From: Arthrobacter sp. NicSoilC5 | GTDB taxonomy: Bacteria > Actinomycetota > Actinomycetes > Actinomycetales > Micrococcaceae | Direction: 5' to 3' | NCBI RefSeq assembly: GCF_019977395.1 | Contig: NZ_AP024660.1 | Location: forward strand, 2,232,001 to 2,296,000 | Length of the DNA stretch: 64,000 bases | In this document: positions 23,340-32,908 of the stretch, in pieces | Layout of the letters: every line of letters begins with the position of its first letter | Position numbering within the stretch: the first letter of the stretch is position 1 | Notes under the pieces: model-generated | What the model was told of the DNA's origin: nothing | The model's input: only the letters and a program-made list of their open reading frames with translations | Databases searched by the model: none | Position numbers and translations under genes: made by a program

Positions 23340-26093
23340 GTGGCTGCAGGAGAAGATACCTCCCATATCCTCAGCGGGTTGACTAACCAGCTGCCTGATC
23401 GTGATCCGGAAGAGACTGCCGAGTGGGTTGAGTCCCTGGACGCGTTGATCAGGGAACAGGGCACCGAGCGTGCCCAATACATCATGCGGAGCCTGCTGCA
23501 GCGCGCCGGCGCGCAGAGCGTGGGTATGCCGATGGTGACCACCACCGACTACGTGAACACGATCCCGGTGGACCAGGAAGCTGCGTTCCCGGGCAACGAG
23601 GAGTTCGAGCGCCGCTACCGGGCGTACATGCGGTGGAACGCCGCGGTCATGGTGCACCGGGCGCAGCGGCCCGATATCGGAGTCGGCGGACACATCTCCA
23701 CCTACGCCGGGGCCGCGACCCTGTACGAGGTCGGCTTCAACCACTTCTTCCGCGGCAAGGACCACCCCGGCGGCGGGGACCAGGTCTTCTTCCAGGGCCA
23801 CGCCTCCCCCGGCATGTACGCCCGGGCATTCATGGAAGGACGCCTGTCCGAGGAAGACCTGGACGGGTTCCGGCAGGAAAAGTCCCGCGAGGGCCACGCC
23901 CTGTCCTCCTACCCGCACCCGCGCCTGATGCCGCAGTTCTGGGAATTCCCCACCGTGTCCATGGGCATCGGGCCGATGAACGCGATCTACCAGGCCCAGA
24001 ACAACCGCTACCTGCACAACCGGGGCCTGAAAGACACCTCGGACCAGCAGGTCTGGGCGTTCCTGGGCGATGGTGAAATGGACGAGCCCGAGTCCCGGGG
24101 CCTGCTGCAGCTGGCAGCGAACGAGAACCTGGACAACCTGAACTTCGTGATCAACTGCAACCTCCAGCGCCTGGACGGCCCGGTGCGCGGCAACGGCAAG
24201 ATCATGCAGGAACTCGAAGCGTTCTTCCGCGGCGCGGGCTGGAACGTGATCAAGGTCGTCTGGGGACGGGAGTGGGATGACCTGCTCACCCGCGACACCG
24301 ACGGGTCCCTGGTAAAGATCATGAACGAAACCGTCGACGGCGACTACCAGACCTACAAGGCAGAGTCCGGCGGGTTCGTCCGCGAACACTTCTTCGGCAA
24401 GACCCCGCAGACCAAGGACCTCGTCGCGGACCTCACCGATGACCAGATCTGGAACCTCAAACGCGGCGGCCACGACTACCGCAAGGTCTACGCCGCATAC
24501 AAGGCCGCCACCGAATTCAAGGGCAAACCCACCGTCATCCTCGCCCACACCGTCAAGGGCTACGGCCTGGGCCCGCACTTCGAGGGCCGCAACGCGACCC
24601 ACCAGATGAAGAAGCTCACCCTCGATGACCTGAAGAAGTTCCGCGACCACCTGCGGATCCCGGTCACCGACGAGCAGCTGGAGAAGGACTCCTACCGGCC
24701 GCCGTACTACCACCCCGGTAACGACGCCCCGGAAATCAAGTACATGATGGAGCGCCGGGCGGCCCTGGGCGGATCCGTCCCGGAGCGCCGCGACACCCAC
24801 GCCGAGATCGTGCTGCCGGAGGCCAAGTCCTACGAGGTGGCCAAGCGCGGTTCGGGCAAGCAGCAGGCTGCGACCACCATGGCGTTCGTCAGGCTCCTGA
24901 AGGACCTGATGCGGGATAAGAACTTCGGCAAGCACATCGCCCCGATCATCCCGGACGAAGCCCGCACGTTCGGCATGGACGCGTTCTTCCCGACGGCGAA
25001 GATCTACAACCCCAAGGGGCAGAACTACCTGTCGGTGGACCGGGACCTCGTCCTGGCCTACAAGGAATCCCCCGCAGGGCAGCTGATCCACCCCGGCATC
25101 AACGAAGCCGGCGCCGTGGCAGCCTTCACCGCCGCCGGAACCTCTTACGCCACCCACGGCGTACCCCTGGTCCCGGTCTACGTGTTCTACTCCATGTTCG
25201 GCTTCCAGCGCACCGGCGACGCCTTCTGGGCCGCCGGAGACCAGATGACCCGCGGCTTCATCATCGGCGCCACCGCAGGACGGACCACCCTCACCGGCGA
25301 AGGCCTCCAGCACGCCGACGGACACTCCCCCCTGCTGGCCTCAACCAACCCCGCCGTCCTCACCTACGACCCCGCCTACGGCTACGAAATCGGACACATC
25401 ATGCGCTCCGGCCTGGAACGGATGTACGGGGAAGAGTCCGAGGGACACAACTGCGACAAGAACTTCATGTACTACCTCACGGTGTACAACGAACCCATCA
25501 TCCAGCCCGCAGAACCGGAGAACCTCGACGTCGAAGGCGTCATCAAGGGCATCTACCTGCTCGCCCCGGCCAAGATCGACGGTCCCCGCACCCAGATCCT
25601 AGCCTCCGGCGTCTCCGTGCCCTGGGCCATCGAAGCCCAGCGCGTGCTTGCCGATGACTGGAACGTCTCCGCCGACGTCTGGTCCGTGACCTCCTGGAAC
25701 GAACTGCGCCGCGACGGCCTCGCCGCCGAAGAGGAAGCCTTCCTCAACCCCGGCCAACCCGCCCGCGTCCCGTTCGTCACCCAGCAACTCGAAGGCGCCA
25801 CCGGCCCCATCGTCGCCGTCTCCGACTACATGAAAGCCGTCCCCGACCAGATCCGGCAATTCGTCCCCAACGAATACGCCACCCTCGGCGCCGACGGCTT
25901 CGGCTTCTCCGACACCCGCGCAGCAGCCCGCCGCTTCTTCAAGAACGACACCCACTCCATCGTGGTGAAAGTCCTGCAGATGCTCGCGGCGAGGGGCGAC
26001 GTGGAGGAGGGCGCGCCGTCGTACGCCATGGACCGCTACAAACTCCTGGACGTCAACGCCGGCACCACCGGTGGGGCGGGTGGCGACGCCTGA
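23340..26093 (+). CDS. aceE: Pyruvate dehydrogenase E1 component, homodimeric type
   Basis: 917 residues from a GTG start. It has the full-length homodimeric E1 layout: TPP-binding [12 protein letters not shown] with the downstream [27 protein letters not shown], and the C-terminal transketolase-like parts ([40 protein letters not shown]). It decarboxylates pyruvate and passes the acetyl group to the E2 of the pyruvate dehydrogenase complex in the cytoplasm. E2 and E3 are not next to it, as is common in actinobacteria. A long inverted repeat overlaps the likely promoter. Confidence 0.97.
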   Translation: MAAGEDTSHILSGLTNQLPDRDPEETAEWVESLDALIREQGTERAQYIMRSLLQRAGAQSVGMPMVTTTDYVNTIPVDQEAAFPGNEEFERRYRAYMRWNAAVMVHRAQRPDIGVGGHISTYAGAATLYEVGFNHFFRGKDHPGGGDQVFFQGHASPGMYARAFMEGRLSEEDLDGFRQEKSREGHALSSYPHPRLMPQFWEFPTVSMGIGPMNAIYQAQNNRYLHNRGLKDTSDQQVWAFLGDGEMDEPESRGLLQLAANENLDNLNFVINCNLQRLDGPVRGNGKIMQELEAFFRGAGWNVIKVVWGREWDDLLTRDTDGSLVKIMNETVDGDYQTYKAESGGFVREHFFGKTPQTKDLVADLTDDQIWNLKRGGHDYRKVYAAYKAATEFKGKPTVILAHTVKGYGLGPHFEGRNATHQMKKLTLDDLKKFRDHLRIPVTDEQLEKDSYRPPYYHPGNDAPEIKYMMERRAALGGSVPERRDTHAEIVLPEAKSYEVAKRGSGKQQAATTMAFVRLLKDLMRDKNFGKHIAPIIPDEARTFGMDAFFPTAKIYNPKGQNYLSVDRDLVLAYKESPAGQLIHPGINEAGAVAAFTAAGTSYATHGVPLVPVYVFYSMFGFQRTGDAFWAAGDQMTRGFIIGATAGRTTLTGEGLQHADGHSPLLASTNPAVLTYDPAYGYEIGHIMRSGLERMYGEESEGHNCDKNFMYYLTVYNEPIIQPAEPENLDVEGVIKGIYLLAPAKIDGPRTQILASGVSVPWAIEAQRVLADDWNVSADVWSVTSWNELRRDGLAAEEEAFLNPGQPARVPFVTQQLEGATGPIVAVSDYMKAVPDQIRQFVPNEYATLGADGFGFSDTRAAARRFFKNDTHSIVVKVLQMLAARGDVEEGAPSYAMDRYKLLDVNAGTTGGAGGDA

Positions 26094-26117
26094 GCGTTGC
26101 TCCCGTAGGGTGCAGCT

Positions 26118-26759
26118 ATGGGTGACGGAAGCAGGACCAGTTCAGCGGGAATGAGGACCACCGGGGTGGTGCTCGCCGCAGGGGCGGGCACCCGCCTGGG
26201 ACTGGGCCCGAAGGCCCTGCTTCCGTACCGGGGACGCCCGTTGGTGGAGGCTATCGCCGGAACACTGCTCGACGGTGGCTGCCGGGAGGTGGTGGTGGTC
26301 CTCGGTGCAGGTGCGGCCCAGGTTGAGGCTGCCGCCAGGCTGGACGGCTGCCGCGTGCTGACCAACCCGGAATGGGAATCAGGAATGGGCAGTTCCTTCC
26401 TGCTCGGCAACCAGGCCTCGGACCCGGCAGACCATCTCTTGGTCGCGCTGGTGGACCAGCCGGGCCTGACACTGGAAACGGTGCACCGCCTGTTGTCCTG
26501 CCACCGCCCTGGGCGGATCACCGCGGCCGCGTACGGCCGTCGTGATTCCAACGACGGCGGTGCGGCGGGGCTCCGCCGCGGGCATCCCCTGGTCATCGAC
26601 GCCTCCCTGCGCGACGCCGTGTGTGCAACGGTGACGGGTGACGCCGGGGCCCGTGGCTTCCTGCGGAGCCATCCGCATCTTGTGGATGAGGTTGACTGCA
26701 GCGACCAGGACACGGGCGAGGACGTGGACACACCGGACCAGCTTGGCCTGCTCCAGTAG
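26118..26759 (+). CDS. MobA/MocA-like nucleotidyltransferase, probable molybdenum-cofactor cytidylyltransferase
   Basis: 213 residues with the nucleotide-binding VVLAAGAGTRLG, then GPKALLPYRGRPL, a LLVALVDQPGLT metal site, and GHPLVIDASL. This is the pattern of MocA/MobA-like enzymes that attach CMP (or GMP) to molybdopterin. Xanthine dehydrogenase in the same region needs a MCD- or Mo-MPT-type cofactor, so a role in maturing it is plausible. Two starts are possible, 26118 and 26151; the second gives MRTTGVVLAAG. Confidence 0.82.
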   Translation: MGDGSRTSSAGMRTTGVVLAAGAGTRLGLGPKALLPYRGRPLVEAIAGTLLDGGCREVVVVLGAGAAQVEAAARLDGCRVLTNPEWESGMGSSFLLGNQASDPADHLLVALVDQPGLTLETVHRLLSCHRPGRITAAAYGRRDSNDGGAAGLRRGHPLVIDASLRDAVCATVTGDAGARGFLRSHPHLVDEVDCSDQDTGEDVDTPDQLGLLQ

Positions 26760-26778
26760 CACCAGCACCCGGAGACCG

Positions 26779-28269
26779 TCAGGCGTGAGCCCGCAGGAAC
26801 CGCTCAAGGGCATCCTCCCAGGGGGACGCGCCATGGCGAACGAGGTCGACGCTGCCCGGCCACTTTCCGTCCGGCCACTTCCGATCCGGCCAGCGTGGTG
26901 GTTCCCAGTCCTGGTGTTCGCTTTGGTAGTGGCGGCCGGTGGGTGAGGTCCAGCCGGGTGGTTCGTTCTTGGTGGCGGGGGTGGGTTTCCAGGCGGTGGT
27001 GTGGCGGAGTTTGTGGTGTTTCGGGCAGGGCTGTCCCAGGTTGCTGATTCCGGTGGTGCCGCCGTTGGCCCAGGCGAGGATGTGGTCGGCGTCGTTGTCC
27101 AGGGAGTTGTTGCTGCAGCCAGGGAACGGGCATTTGCCATCCCGCAGCCGCAGCCACGCCCGCATCGCGCCGGTGACCCGGTAGCTTGTCCGGCCGATCT
27201 CCAACGGTGCCCCGTCCCGAGGATCCACCAACACCCGGTAGAACGAGCCCGCACCGGAGGCGACGAGTGCCCTGGCCATTGACGGCGGGATGGGACCGTA
27301 CCCGTCCAGCACCGCCGGTTCATCGGTCAGACCCAGCAGGGAGAACACCGGGACCGTGACCAGCACCTGCGCACGGATCGGTGATTCCGCGCGGTCCCGG
27401 GCGGCACCCGCGCCCTCGGTGAAGATACTGCTGCCGCGGGTTTCGGCGTCGTTCGTGGTGCCATTGGTGAGGATCGCCTCGGCGAAGGTGTCGGCCCGGA
27501 GTTGGGGCATGCTGCGGGGCTCGTCCGGTCCCTGCATGCCCCGGGCGGCCGCGGTGAGCCGGTTCCACCCGGCCAGGGCCTGGTCCGCGGGAAGGTACGC
27601 GGACAGCCAGGCCATCCCGTCCTGGTCCGGGCGGAACTCCACCCGCCGGTCCGCGACCCCTTTGGCGTGGCGTTTTTCGATGGACCCGGCCTGGTGGCGT
27701 TCCCGCCAGGTCCGGGCCTTGGCCTTGAACCGGTGCGCCGGCAACTGCCCCACCGGGCACCCCCGCGCCGGGTCCGGGGCGTCCGGGTCAAGGAAATGGG
27801 CTTCCAACGCCGCAGCCCCGGCAGGATCAAGGCACGCTGTCTCGTCCGCCATCACCACCGCGTGGCTCCAGGAAATCGCCCCGGCCTGCAACGCCTCCAG
27901 CGTCCGCGGCAACGTCGCCGTGACCGCGTGCGAGGTGACCAGGAACGACGACGCCGCCCGCGGACCCAGGGCCAGCACACACCCGATCTCCGCCGCGACC
28001 GCCATCTCCTGCGCCCGCACCGGAACATCCGGCCCCGCAACAGCAGCGGCGCTCTCCATATACCCAACGGCAGCCTTGGCCTTCACCGCAGCGATCCCGG
28101 CTTCAACCTCACGGGACCCGGCCAGAATCTCCAGGCAACCATCCGCCAAACCAGCCAGAGGGTCAGCCGCAGAAAAAGGCACCGCACGCGCCCCATCCGC
28201 CTCCGCATTCAGCACAGCAAGGGCAGCCTTGATCTCCTCAAAAGCCCTTACCACCGTTGCCTTCCCCAT
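26779..28269 (-). CDS. DUF222 protein with C-terminal HNH endonuclease domain
   Basis: About 496 residues from the ATG at 28269; a TTG at 28302 is an alternative start and neither has a good ribosome site. The N-terminal two thirds is the DUF222 helical region, rich in Ala (AAVAGPDVPVRAQEMAVAAE). The C-terminus has CPFPGCSNNSLDNDADHILA and NLGQPCPKHHKLRH, with paired cysteines and the HNH histidines. This family is multi-copy in actinobacteria and often scattered like a mobile or defence gene, but its function is unproven. Its base composition does not differ visibly from its neighbours. Confidence 0.85.
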   Translation of the reverse strand: MGKATVVRAFEEIKAALAVLNAEADGARAVPFSAADPLAGLADGCLEILAGSREVEAGIAAVKAKAAVGYMESAAAVAGPDVPVRAQEMAVAAEIGCVLALGPRAASSFLVTSHAVTATLPRTLEALQAGAISWSHAVVMADETACLDPAGAAALEAHFLDPDAPDPARGCPVGQLPAHRFKAKARTWRERHQAGSIEKRHAKGVADRRVEFRPDQDGMAWLSAYLPADQALAGWNRLTAAARGMQGPDEPRSMPQLRADTFAEAILTNGTTNDAETRGSSIFTEGAGAARDRAESPIRAQVLVTVPVFSLLGLTDEPAVLDGYGPIPPSMARALVASGAGSFYRVLVDPRDGAPLEIGRTSYRVTGAMRAWLRLRDGKCPFPGCSNNSLDNDADHILAWANGGTTGISNLGQPCPKHHKLRHTTAWKPTPATKNEPPGWTSPTGRHYQSEHQDWEPPRWPDRKWPDGKWPGSVDLVRHGASPWEDALERFLRAHA

Positions 28270-28323
28270 AAACCCATCATGACAAAGGGGTACGACATTC
28301 AAGACCGGACGCGGAGAATCAGC

Positions 28324-28986
28324 TCAGGCCGGCATCCCACGCTCCAGCAATTGCTCCAGCCCCAGTTTGAAACCGGACCTGCCACCGTGGGCGGGATGCC
28401 GGATCTTCGGTACGTCCAGGCCGCTGCGTTGCAGGCTGTGCTGGGCCACGTTGCCTACGGCCACGATGGTACTGATGCCGAACAGTTCCGCGAGCTCCTG
28501 CCAGAAAGGCGTGCCGAGCTTGGTCTCGGAGGGCCGGGGCGTGCGGTTGGACAAGGGATTTCCCGGTTGGTGCGGGTGCCAGGGAAAGGCACTCCACAGC
28601 AGTGGAAGGAACCCCACTTCTTCCAGGACCTGCCAGAGCACGGTGGCGGTGGGCTCCGCGGCAACTCCCGCAGCTTCGGGCGGCAGCACGTAGCCCTTGC
28701 CAGGGCCGAAAAGCCCAAAGCTGTTGGCGGCCCCTCCGAGGATGACCCTGTTGGTGAAGGGCACCCCGGTGATCCGCATGCCCCTGAAGCCGGGCGCCTC
28801 CCCCACCAGCAGTACCTTGGGCCGGCGTTCCAGCATCTCCTGCAGGTAGAGCTCCAGGTTGTGCCGGCGGAGCGCATTCTCCGGAACTGCGTGGTTGAAG
28901 AAATTGTTGGCCGCAGCACCCGTGTCGACCACTGCAAGCTGCTCAACGAATGCCGCGATGCCGGAAGCAGGCTCCACTCCCGCCAC
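28324..28986 (-). CDS. Uracil-DNA glycosylase superfamily protein
   Basis: About 220 residues if the GTG at 28986 is the start; the frame extends upstream into the antisense of the aldo/keto reductase gene, where it cannot be real. The block VLLVGEAPGFRGMRITGVPF has the GEAPG..G..G.PF layout of the UDG superfamily catalytic loop, and SAFPWHPHQPGNPLSNRTP follows. AVGNVAQHSLQ and IRHPAHGGRSGF form the C-terminal substrate loop with its histidine. It would remove uracil or a similar base from DNA. The start lies 15 bp after the aldo/keto reductase stop. Confidence 0.75.
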   Translation of the reverse strand: MAGVEPASGIAAFVEQLAVVDTGAAANNFFNHAVPENALRRHNLELYLQEMLERRPKVLLVGEAPGFRGMRITGVPFTNRVILGGAANSFGLFGPGKGYVLPPEAAGVAAEPTATVLWQVLEEVGFLPLLWSAFPWHPHQPGNPLSNRTPRPSETKLGTPFWQELAELFGISTIVAVGNVAQHSLQRSGLDVPKIRHPAHGGRSGFKLGLEQLLERGMPA

Positions 28987-29000
28987 CTTGGACGCTGTAG

Positions 29001-29981
29001 TTACCAGCGCGGGTGGATGGCCTCGCGGAAGTAGTGGTCGTAGATCCAGCGGACGCCGTCGTCGGACTCTTTGCCGATGCTGACGCCAGCCGCGGCCGCG
29101 TTGGCACGGGCCTGTTCCACGTTGCGGGCGCCCGGAATCACGGTGCTGACCCCGTCCTGCGCAGCAATCCAGGCGATGGCGGCCTGGGCGGTGGTGGCGC
29201 CCTCCGGCACCAGCTGCTCGAACTCCTTCACAGCTTTCAGGCCCAGCTCGTAGTCCACGCCGGAGAAGGTTTCCCCGACGTCGAAGGCCTCGCCCTTGCG
29301 GTTGTAGTTCCGGTGGTCGTTCTCCGCGAACGTGGTGTCCTTGGAGTATTTGCCGGACAGCAGGCCCGATGCCAGCGGAACACGGGCAATGATGCCCACG
29401 CCTGCGGCTTTGGCGGCCGGCAGGACGTCGTCCAGGGGCTTGAGCCGGAAGGCGTTCAGGATGATCTGGACGGAAGCGGTTCCCTCGTGGCGGATCGCTT
29501 CCAGGGCCTCGTCCGTGCGTTCCACGGAGACGCCGTAGTTGCGGATGGCGCCCTCGGACACCAGGGTGTCCAGTGCGTCGTAGACCTCGTTGTTGCTGTA
29601 GACGGGAGTGGGCGGGCAGTGCAGCTGGACCAGGTCCAGCGTGTCCGTCCCCAGGTTCTTCCTGGAACGGTCCACCCACTGGCGGAAGTTGGCCAGGGTG
29701 TAGTTTTCGGGCTGTTGTTCCATCCGGCGGCCCATCTTGGTGGCCACGGTAATGCCGAGGCCCGGGTTCTCCTTCAGGAACTTCCCGATGGCCTGCTCGC
29801 TGCGTCCATCACCGTAGACGTCGGCGGTGTCAAAGAAGGTGACTCCCGCTTCCATGGAAGCCGCGAGGATCGCCTGTGCCTGCGCCGGGTCCACGTTGCC
29901 CCAGTCCGCGCCGAGCTGCCAGGTGCCGAGCCCCACAATGGACACATTCCGTCCGGTCTTGCCTAAAATCCGCTGTTCCAT
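29001..29981 (-). CDS. Aldo/keto reductase
   Basis: 326 residues from the ATG at 29981 (MEQRILGKTGRNVSIVGLG). The family features are present: GTWQLGADWG, FFDTADVYGDGRSE with the catalytic aspartate and tyrosine, VATKMGR with lysine, LDLVQLHCPP with histidine, and the NADPH-binding end VSTVIPGARNVEQARAN. It reduces an aldehyde or ketone with NADPH; the natural substrate is unknown. It follows the xanthine dehydrogenase operon by 90 bp with a GC-rich hairpin between, so it may have its own promoter. Confidence 0.92.
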   Translation of the reverse strand: MEQRILGKTGRNVSIVGLGTWQLGADWGNVDPAQAQAILAASMEAGVTFFDTADVYGDGRSEQAIGKFLKENPGLGITVATKMGRRMEQQPENYTLANFRQWVDRSRKNLGTDTLDLVQLHCPPTPVYSNNEVYDALDTLVSEGAIRNYGVSVERTDEALEAIRHEGTASVQIILNAFRLKPLDDVLPAAKAAGVGIIARVPLASGLLSGKYSKDTTFAENDHRNYNRKGEAFDVGETFSGVDYELGLKAVKEFEQLVPEGATTAQAAIAWIAAQDGVSTVIPGARNVEQARANAAAAGVSIGKESDDGVRWIYDHYFREAIHPRW

Positions 29982-30007
29982 CCCCCGACTATATGCAACG
30001 ATGCAAG

Positions 30008-30044
30008 CCGGGGTCAGATCCGCCCCGCCCGGGGCAGACCCCGG
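30008..30044 (-). terminator. GC-rich hairpin after the xanthine dehydrogenase operon
   Basis: CCGGGGTC (30008-30015) and GACCCCGG (30037-30044) pair, with a nested GCCCC/GGGGC stem inside. There is no T run, so termination efficiency is doubtful. Confidence 0.4.
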
Positions 30045-30071
30045 GAGCCGCATGTGGCCCCCGGCGTGGTC

Positions 30072-32906
30072 CTATGCAGGAACCTGTTCCAGCCCGGGCA
30101 CCAGTCCCGCTTCCTTGAGCCCCAGGTAGATCCGGTCACGAGCGATCGGCAGGGATGTGAACCGCACTCCCGTCGCGTTCCGGATGGCGTTGGCAAGCGC
30201 CGGAGCCACCGGATTAAACGGGCTTTCGCTCATGGATTTCGCCCCCAGCGGACCCATCTTGTCGTTCGTGTCGGCGAAGTACACCTCGCTGCGCGGCACG
30301 TCCGCAAACGTAGGGATGTGGTACTGCCGCAGGATGTCCGTGGTGACCTTTCCGGCGTCGTCCACCACCACTTCCTCATACAGCGTGGCACCCAGGGCCT
30401 GGGCGATCCCGCCCTCGATCTGTCCGCGGCACTGGCGCGGGTTGACCACCACCCCGGCGTCCGCTGCCTGCACGCTTTGCAGGATCTTCAGTTCGCCGGT
30501 GCCGCGGTTTACCGCCACCCGGAAGCCGTGCACGTTAAAGGCGACCGAGCGCGGTGTACCGCCCCAGCGCCCCTCCGCGGCCAGTTCGACGCCGGCATCC
30601 GCGGCGGCCCGCGCCAGTTCAGCCAGTGCCACGGGAGTTCCGTCGACCACCACGGCGTCACCGTCGAGGACACAAGCGGACGCCTGGGTCTGCCGGATCC
30701 CGGCGGCAAAGGCGCGGATCCGGACAGCCAGCTCTTCCGCGGCTGCCAGGGTCGCCTTGCCGGCCACCACGGTGCCGGCGGAGCCGAACGCACCCGTATC
30801 GTGCTCCACCAGGTCGGTGTCCGACTGCCGCACCGCCACCCTGGAGGCCTCCGTGGACAAGGCTGTAGCCGCCAGCTGGGCGTGCACGGTGGTGGTGCCG
30901 TTGCCGAACTCGGCGGTCCCGACGTCGGCCTGGTACGTCCCGTCCGGCAGCAGCCGGAGCCGGGAATGGGCAAAGTGGCCGCGCGGGGGCACGGTGTCGA
31001 TCATGGACAGGGCGGCCCCTTCACCCACCATCCAGTCGGGTCCAAGGTCATCCAGGCCTGCGTCCCGGTACCTGGCCTTGCCGCGGTCCAGGGCATCCCG
31101 GACGAGGTCCAGGCACTGGTCCAGTCCGTAGCTGCCGTAGTGGACGTCTTCCTCCGGGTCCGGCTGGGTGGACAGCATGTGGTCGCCCTCGCGGACCATG
31201 TTGCGCCGGCGGAACTCCAGAGGGTCCATGCCGATTCCGGCGGCGAGCTCGTCCATGGCGGACTCGATGGCGAAGATCATCTGGCTCAGCCCGTACCCGC
31301 GGAACGCACCGGACGGCACGGTGTTGGTGTAGACCGAATGCGCATCCACTTTCTTGTTGGCGCAGTTGTACACAGCCAGGGATTCGCCGCAGCCGTGGAA
31401 CATGACGCCGGGGCCGTGGTTGCCGTAGGCGCCGGTGTTGGTCACGACGTCCAATTCGAGCGCGGTCACCCGCCCTTCCCTGCTGGCCCCGGCCTTCAGC
31501 TTGATGGTGAACGGGTGCCGGGTGGTGGTGGCGGTGAACTGCTCGGTGCGGGTCAGTTCCAGCTGGACCGGCCGCTGCAGCTTCAGGGCCGCGAGCGCCA
31601 CGAGGTCCTCGGTAAGGACCTCCTGCTTGCCGCCAAATCCGCCGCCGACGCGGCCCGCCACCACATGCACTTTGTCTTCCGGCAAACCGAATACCCGGCA
31701 CAGGGTGCGGCGGACCAGGAACGGGACCTGGCTGGATGTGCGGACCTGGAGCCGCCCTTCGGCGTCCACCGAAGCGATGGCCGCGTGGGTTTCCAGTGCC
31801 ACGTGCTGCACCCGCTGGGTCTGGTAGGTCTGTTCGTGGATAAAATCGGCGGCGGCGAAGCCGTCAGCCACGCTCCCCAGCTCCGAGTGCAGTTCCGCCA
31901 CCACGTTGCCGTCCGGCCGCGAGATGCGGGAGCGGGCGGCATCCTTGTCCCCGTGGACCAACGGCGCGCCGGGACGCAGGGCCTCCTGCGGCGAGAAGAC
32001 GGCGGGCAGTTCCTGGTATTCCACCTGGAGCGCCCGCACCCCGGCCTCCGCGGCGCCCACCGACTCGGCGACGACGGCGGCCACCCGCTGGCCAATGAAG
32101 CGCACCACGTCGTCCAACACCCGCGTATCGTCCGGGTCGTCGGTGAAGAGCTCGTGCTGGGCGGTGGAGAACAGCTGCTCCGGCGCATCCTCGTGGGTGA
32201 AGACCGCCACCACCCCCGGAATCTTCAAGGCTGCTTCCGTATCAATGGACACCACCCGGGCGTGTGTGTGCGGCGAGCGCAGGATCTTCAGGTGCAGCAG
32301 TGCCCGCTGCTGGTCACCCGGGAGATCCAGGGTGTAACGGGCGGTCCCGGTGACCACCGCCCGGCTGGCAGGCGCGGGAACGTCGTCGCCCAAACGGCCC
32401 GGCTCCGGGTCAGGCTGCCCCTCCCCTGCGATACCGGATCCCGGTCCCTGGGGATCGGGGTGGCCGGCGTTCCCGCAGACCGCGTCGGCGATGGCGCGGT
32501 AGCCGGTGCAGCGGCAGAGGTTGCCCTTCAGGTTGCGGGGCAGGTTCTCCTTTTGGTCGTCGTCGAACGTGGCGGCCGTCATCACCATGCCCGCCGTGCA
32601 GAAGCCGCATTGGAAGCCTTGGCGTTCCATGAACTGCTGCTGCACCGGGTGCAGCTCCCCCTCGGGACCACCGGCGGCGGCGGCCAGCCCCTCGATCGTG
32701 GTGACCGCATGGCCCTCCGCGCGTACTGCCGGGTAGATGCAGCTGTGGACCGGCGTCCCGTCCACGTGCACGGTGCAGGCACCGCAGTCTCCGCCGTCGC
32801 ACCCCTTCTTCACGCCGGTGTTGCCCTGCTCGCGCAGGAACGTCCGCAGGCATTGCCCCGGGCGCGGGTCCGCGCCGGCGGGGGTTCCGTTAATCTCGAT
32901 GGCCAT
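30072..32906 (-). CDS. xdhB: Xanthine dehydrogenase, fused iron-sulfur and molybdenum-binding subunit
   Basis: 944 residues from the ATG at 32906. Residues 1-150 are a 2Fe-2S pair: CDGGDCGACTV (Cys36, 41, 44) for the plant-type cluster, then QCGFCTAGM and CRCTGY for the second. A linker of about 30 residues leads to the large molybdopterin domain (TGTARYTLDLPG, RVGGGFGGKQE, SGAFRGYGLSQ, TAEFGNGTTT, VNPRQCRGQIEGGIAQALG). FAD binding is on a separate protein, so the split is FeS+Mo / FAD. It oxidises hypoxanthine and xanthine to urate. It starts 2 bp after the FAD-subunit stop. Confidence 0.93.
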   Translation of the reverse strand: MAIEINGTPAGADPRPGQCLRTFLREQGNTGVKKGCDGGDCGACTVHVDGTPVHSCIYPAVRAEGHAVTTIEGLAAAAGGPEGELHPVQQQFMERQGFQCGFCTAGMVMTAATFDDDQKENLPRNLKGNLCRCTGYRAIADAVCGNAGHPDPQGPGSGIAGEGQPDPEPGRLGDDVPAPASRAVVTGTARYTLDLPGDQQRALLHLKILRSPHTHARVVSIDTEAALKIPGVVAVFTHEDAPEQLFSTAQHELFTDDPDDTRVLDDVVRFIGQRVAAVVAESVGAAEAGVRALQVEYQELPAVFSPQEALRPGAPLVHGDKDAARSRISRPDGNVVAELHSELGSVADGFAAADFIHEQTYQTQRVQHVALETHAAIASVDAEGRLQVRTSSQVPFLVRRTLCRVFGLPEDKVHVVAGRVGGGFGGKQEVLTEDLVALAALKLQRPVQLELTRTEQFTATTTRHPFTIKLKAGASREGRVTALELDVVTNTGAYGNHGPGVMFHGCGESLAVYNCANKKVDAHSVYTNTVPSGAFRGYGLSQMIFAIESAMDELAAGIGMDPLEFRRRNMVREGDHMLSTQPDPEEDVHYGSYGLDQCLDLVRDALDRGKARYRDAGLDDLGPDWMVGEGAALSMIDTVPPRGHFAHSRLRLLPDGTYQADVGTAEFGNGTTTVHAQLAATALSTEASRVAVRQSDTDLVEHDTGAFGSAGTVVAGKATLAAAEELAVRIRAFAAGIRQTQASACVLDGDAVVVDGTPVALAELARAAADAGVELAAEGRWGGTPRSVAFNVHGFRVAVNRGTGELKILQSVQAADAGVVVNPRQCRGQIEGGIAQALGATLYEEVVVDDAGKVTTDILRQYHIPTFADVPRSEVYFADTNDKMGPLGAKSMSESPFNPVAPALANAIRNATGVRFTSLPIARDRIYLGLKEAGLVPGLEQVPA

Positions 32907-32908
32907 GC

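Noticed and set aside
23268..25325. 685-residue minus-strand open frame over aceE
   Set aside because: Antisense of a conserved enzyme; Val/Gly/Asp-rich shadow with no motif.
28987..29679. N-terminal extension of the uracil-DNA glycosylase frame
   Set aside because: It runs antisense through the aldo/keto reductase gene and has no family features; the start was placed at 28986.
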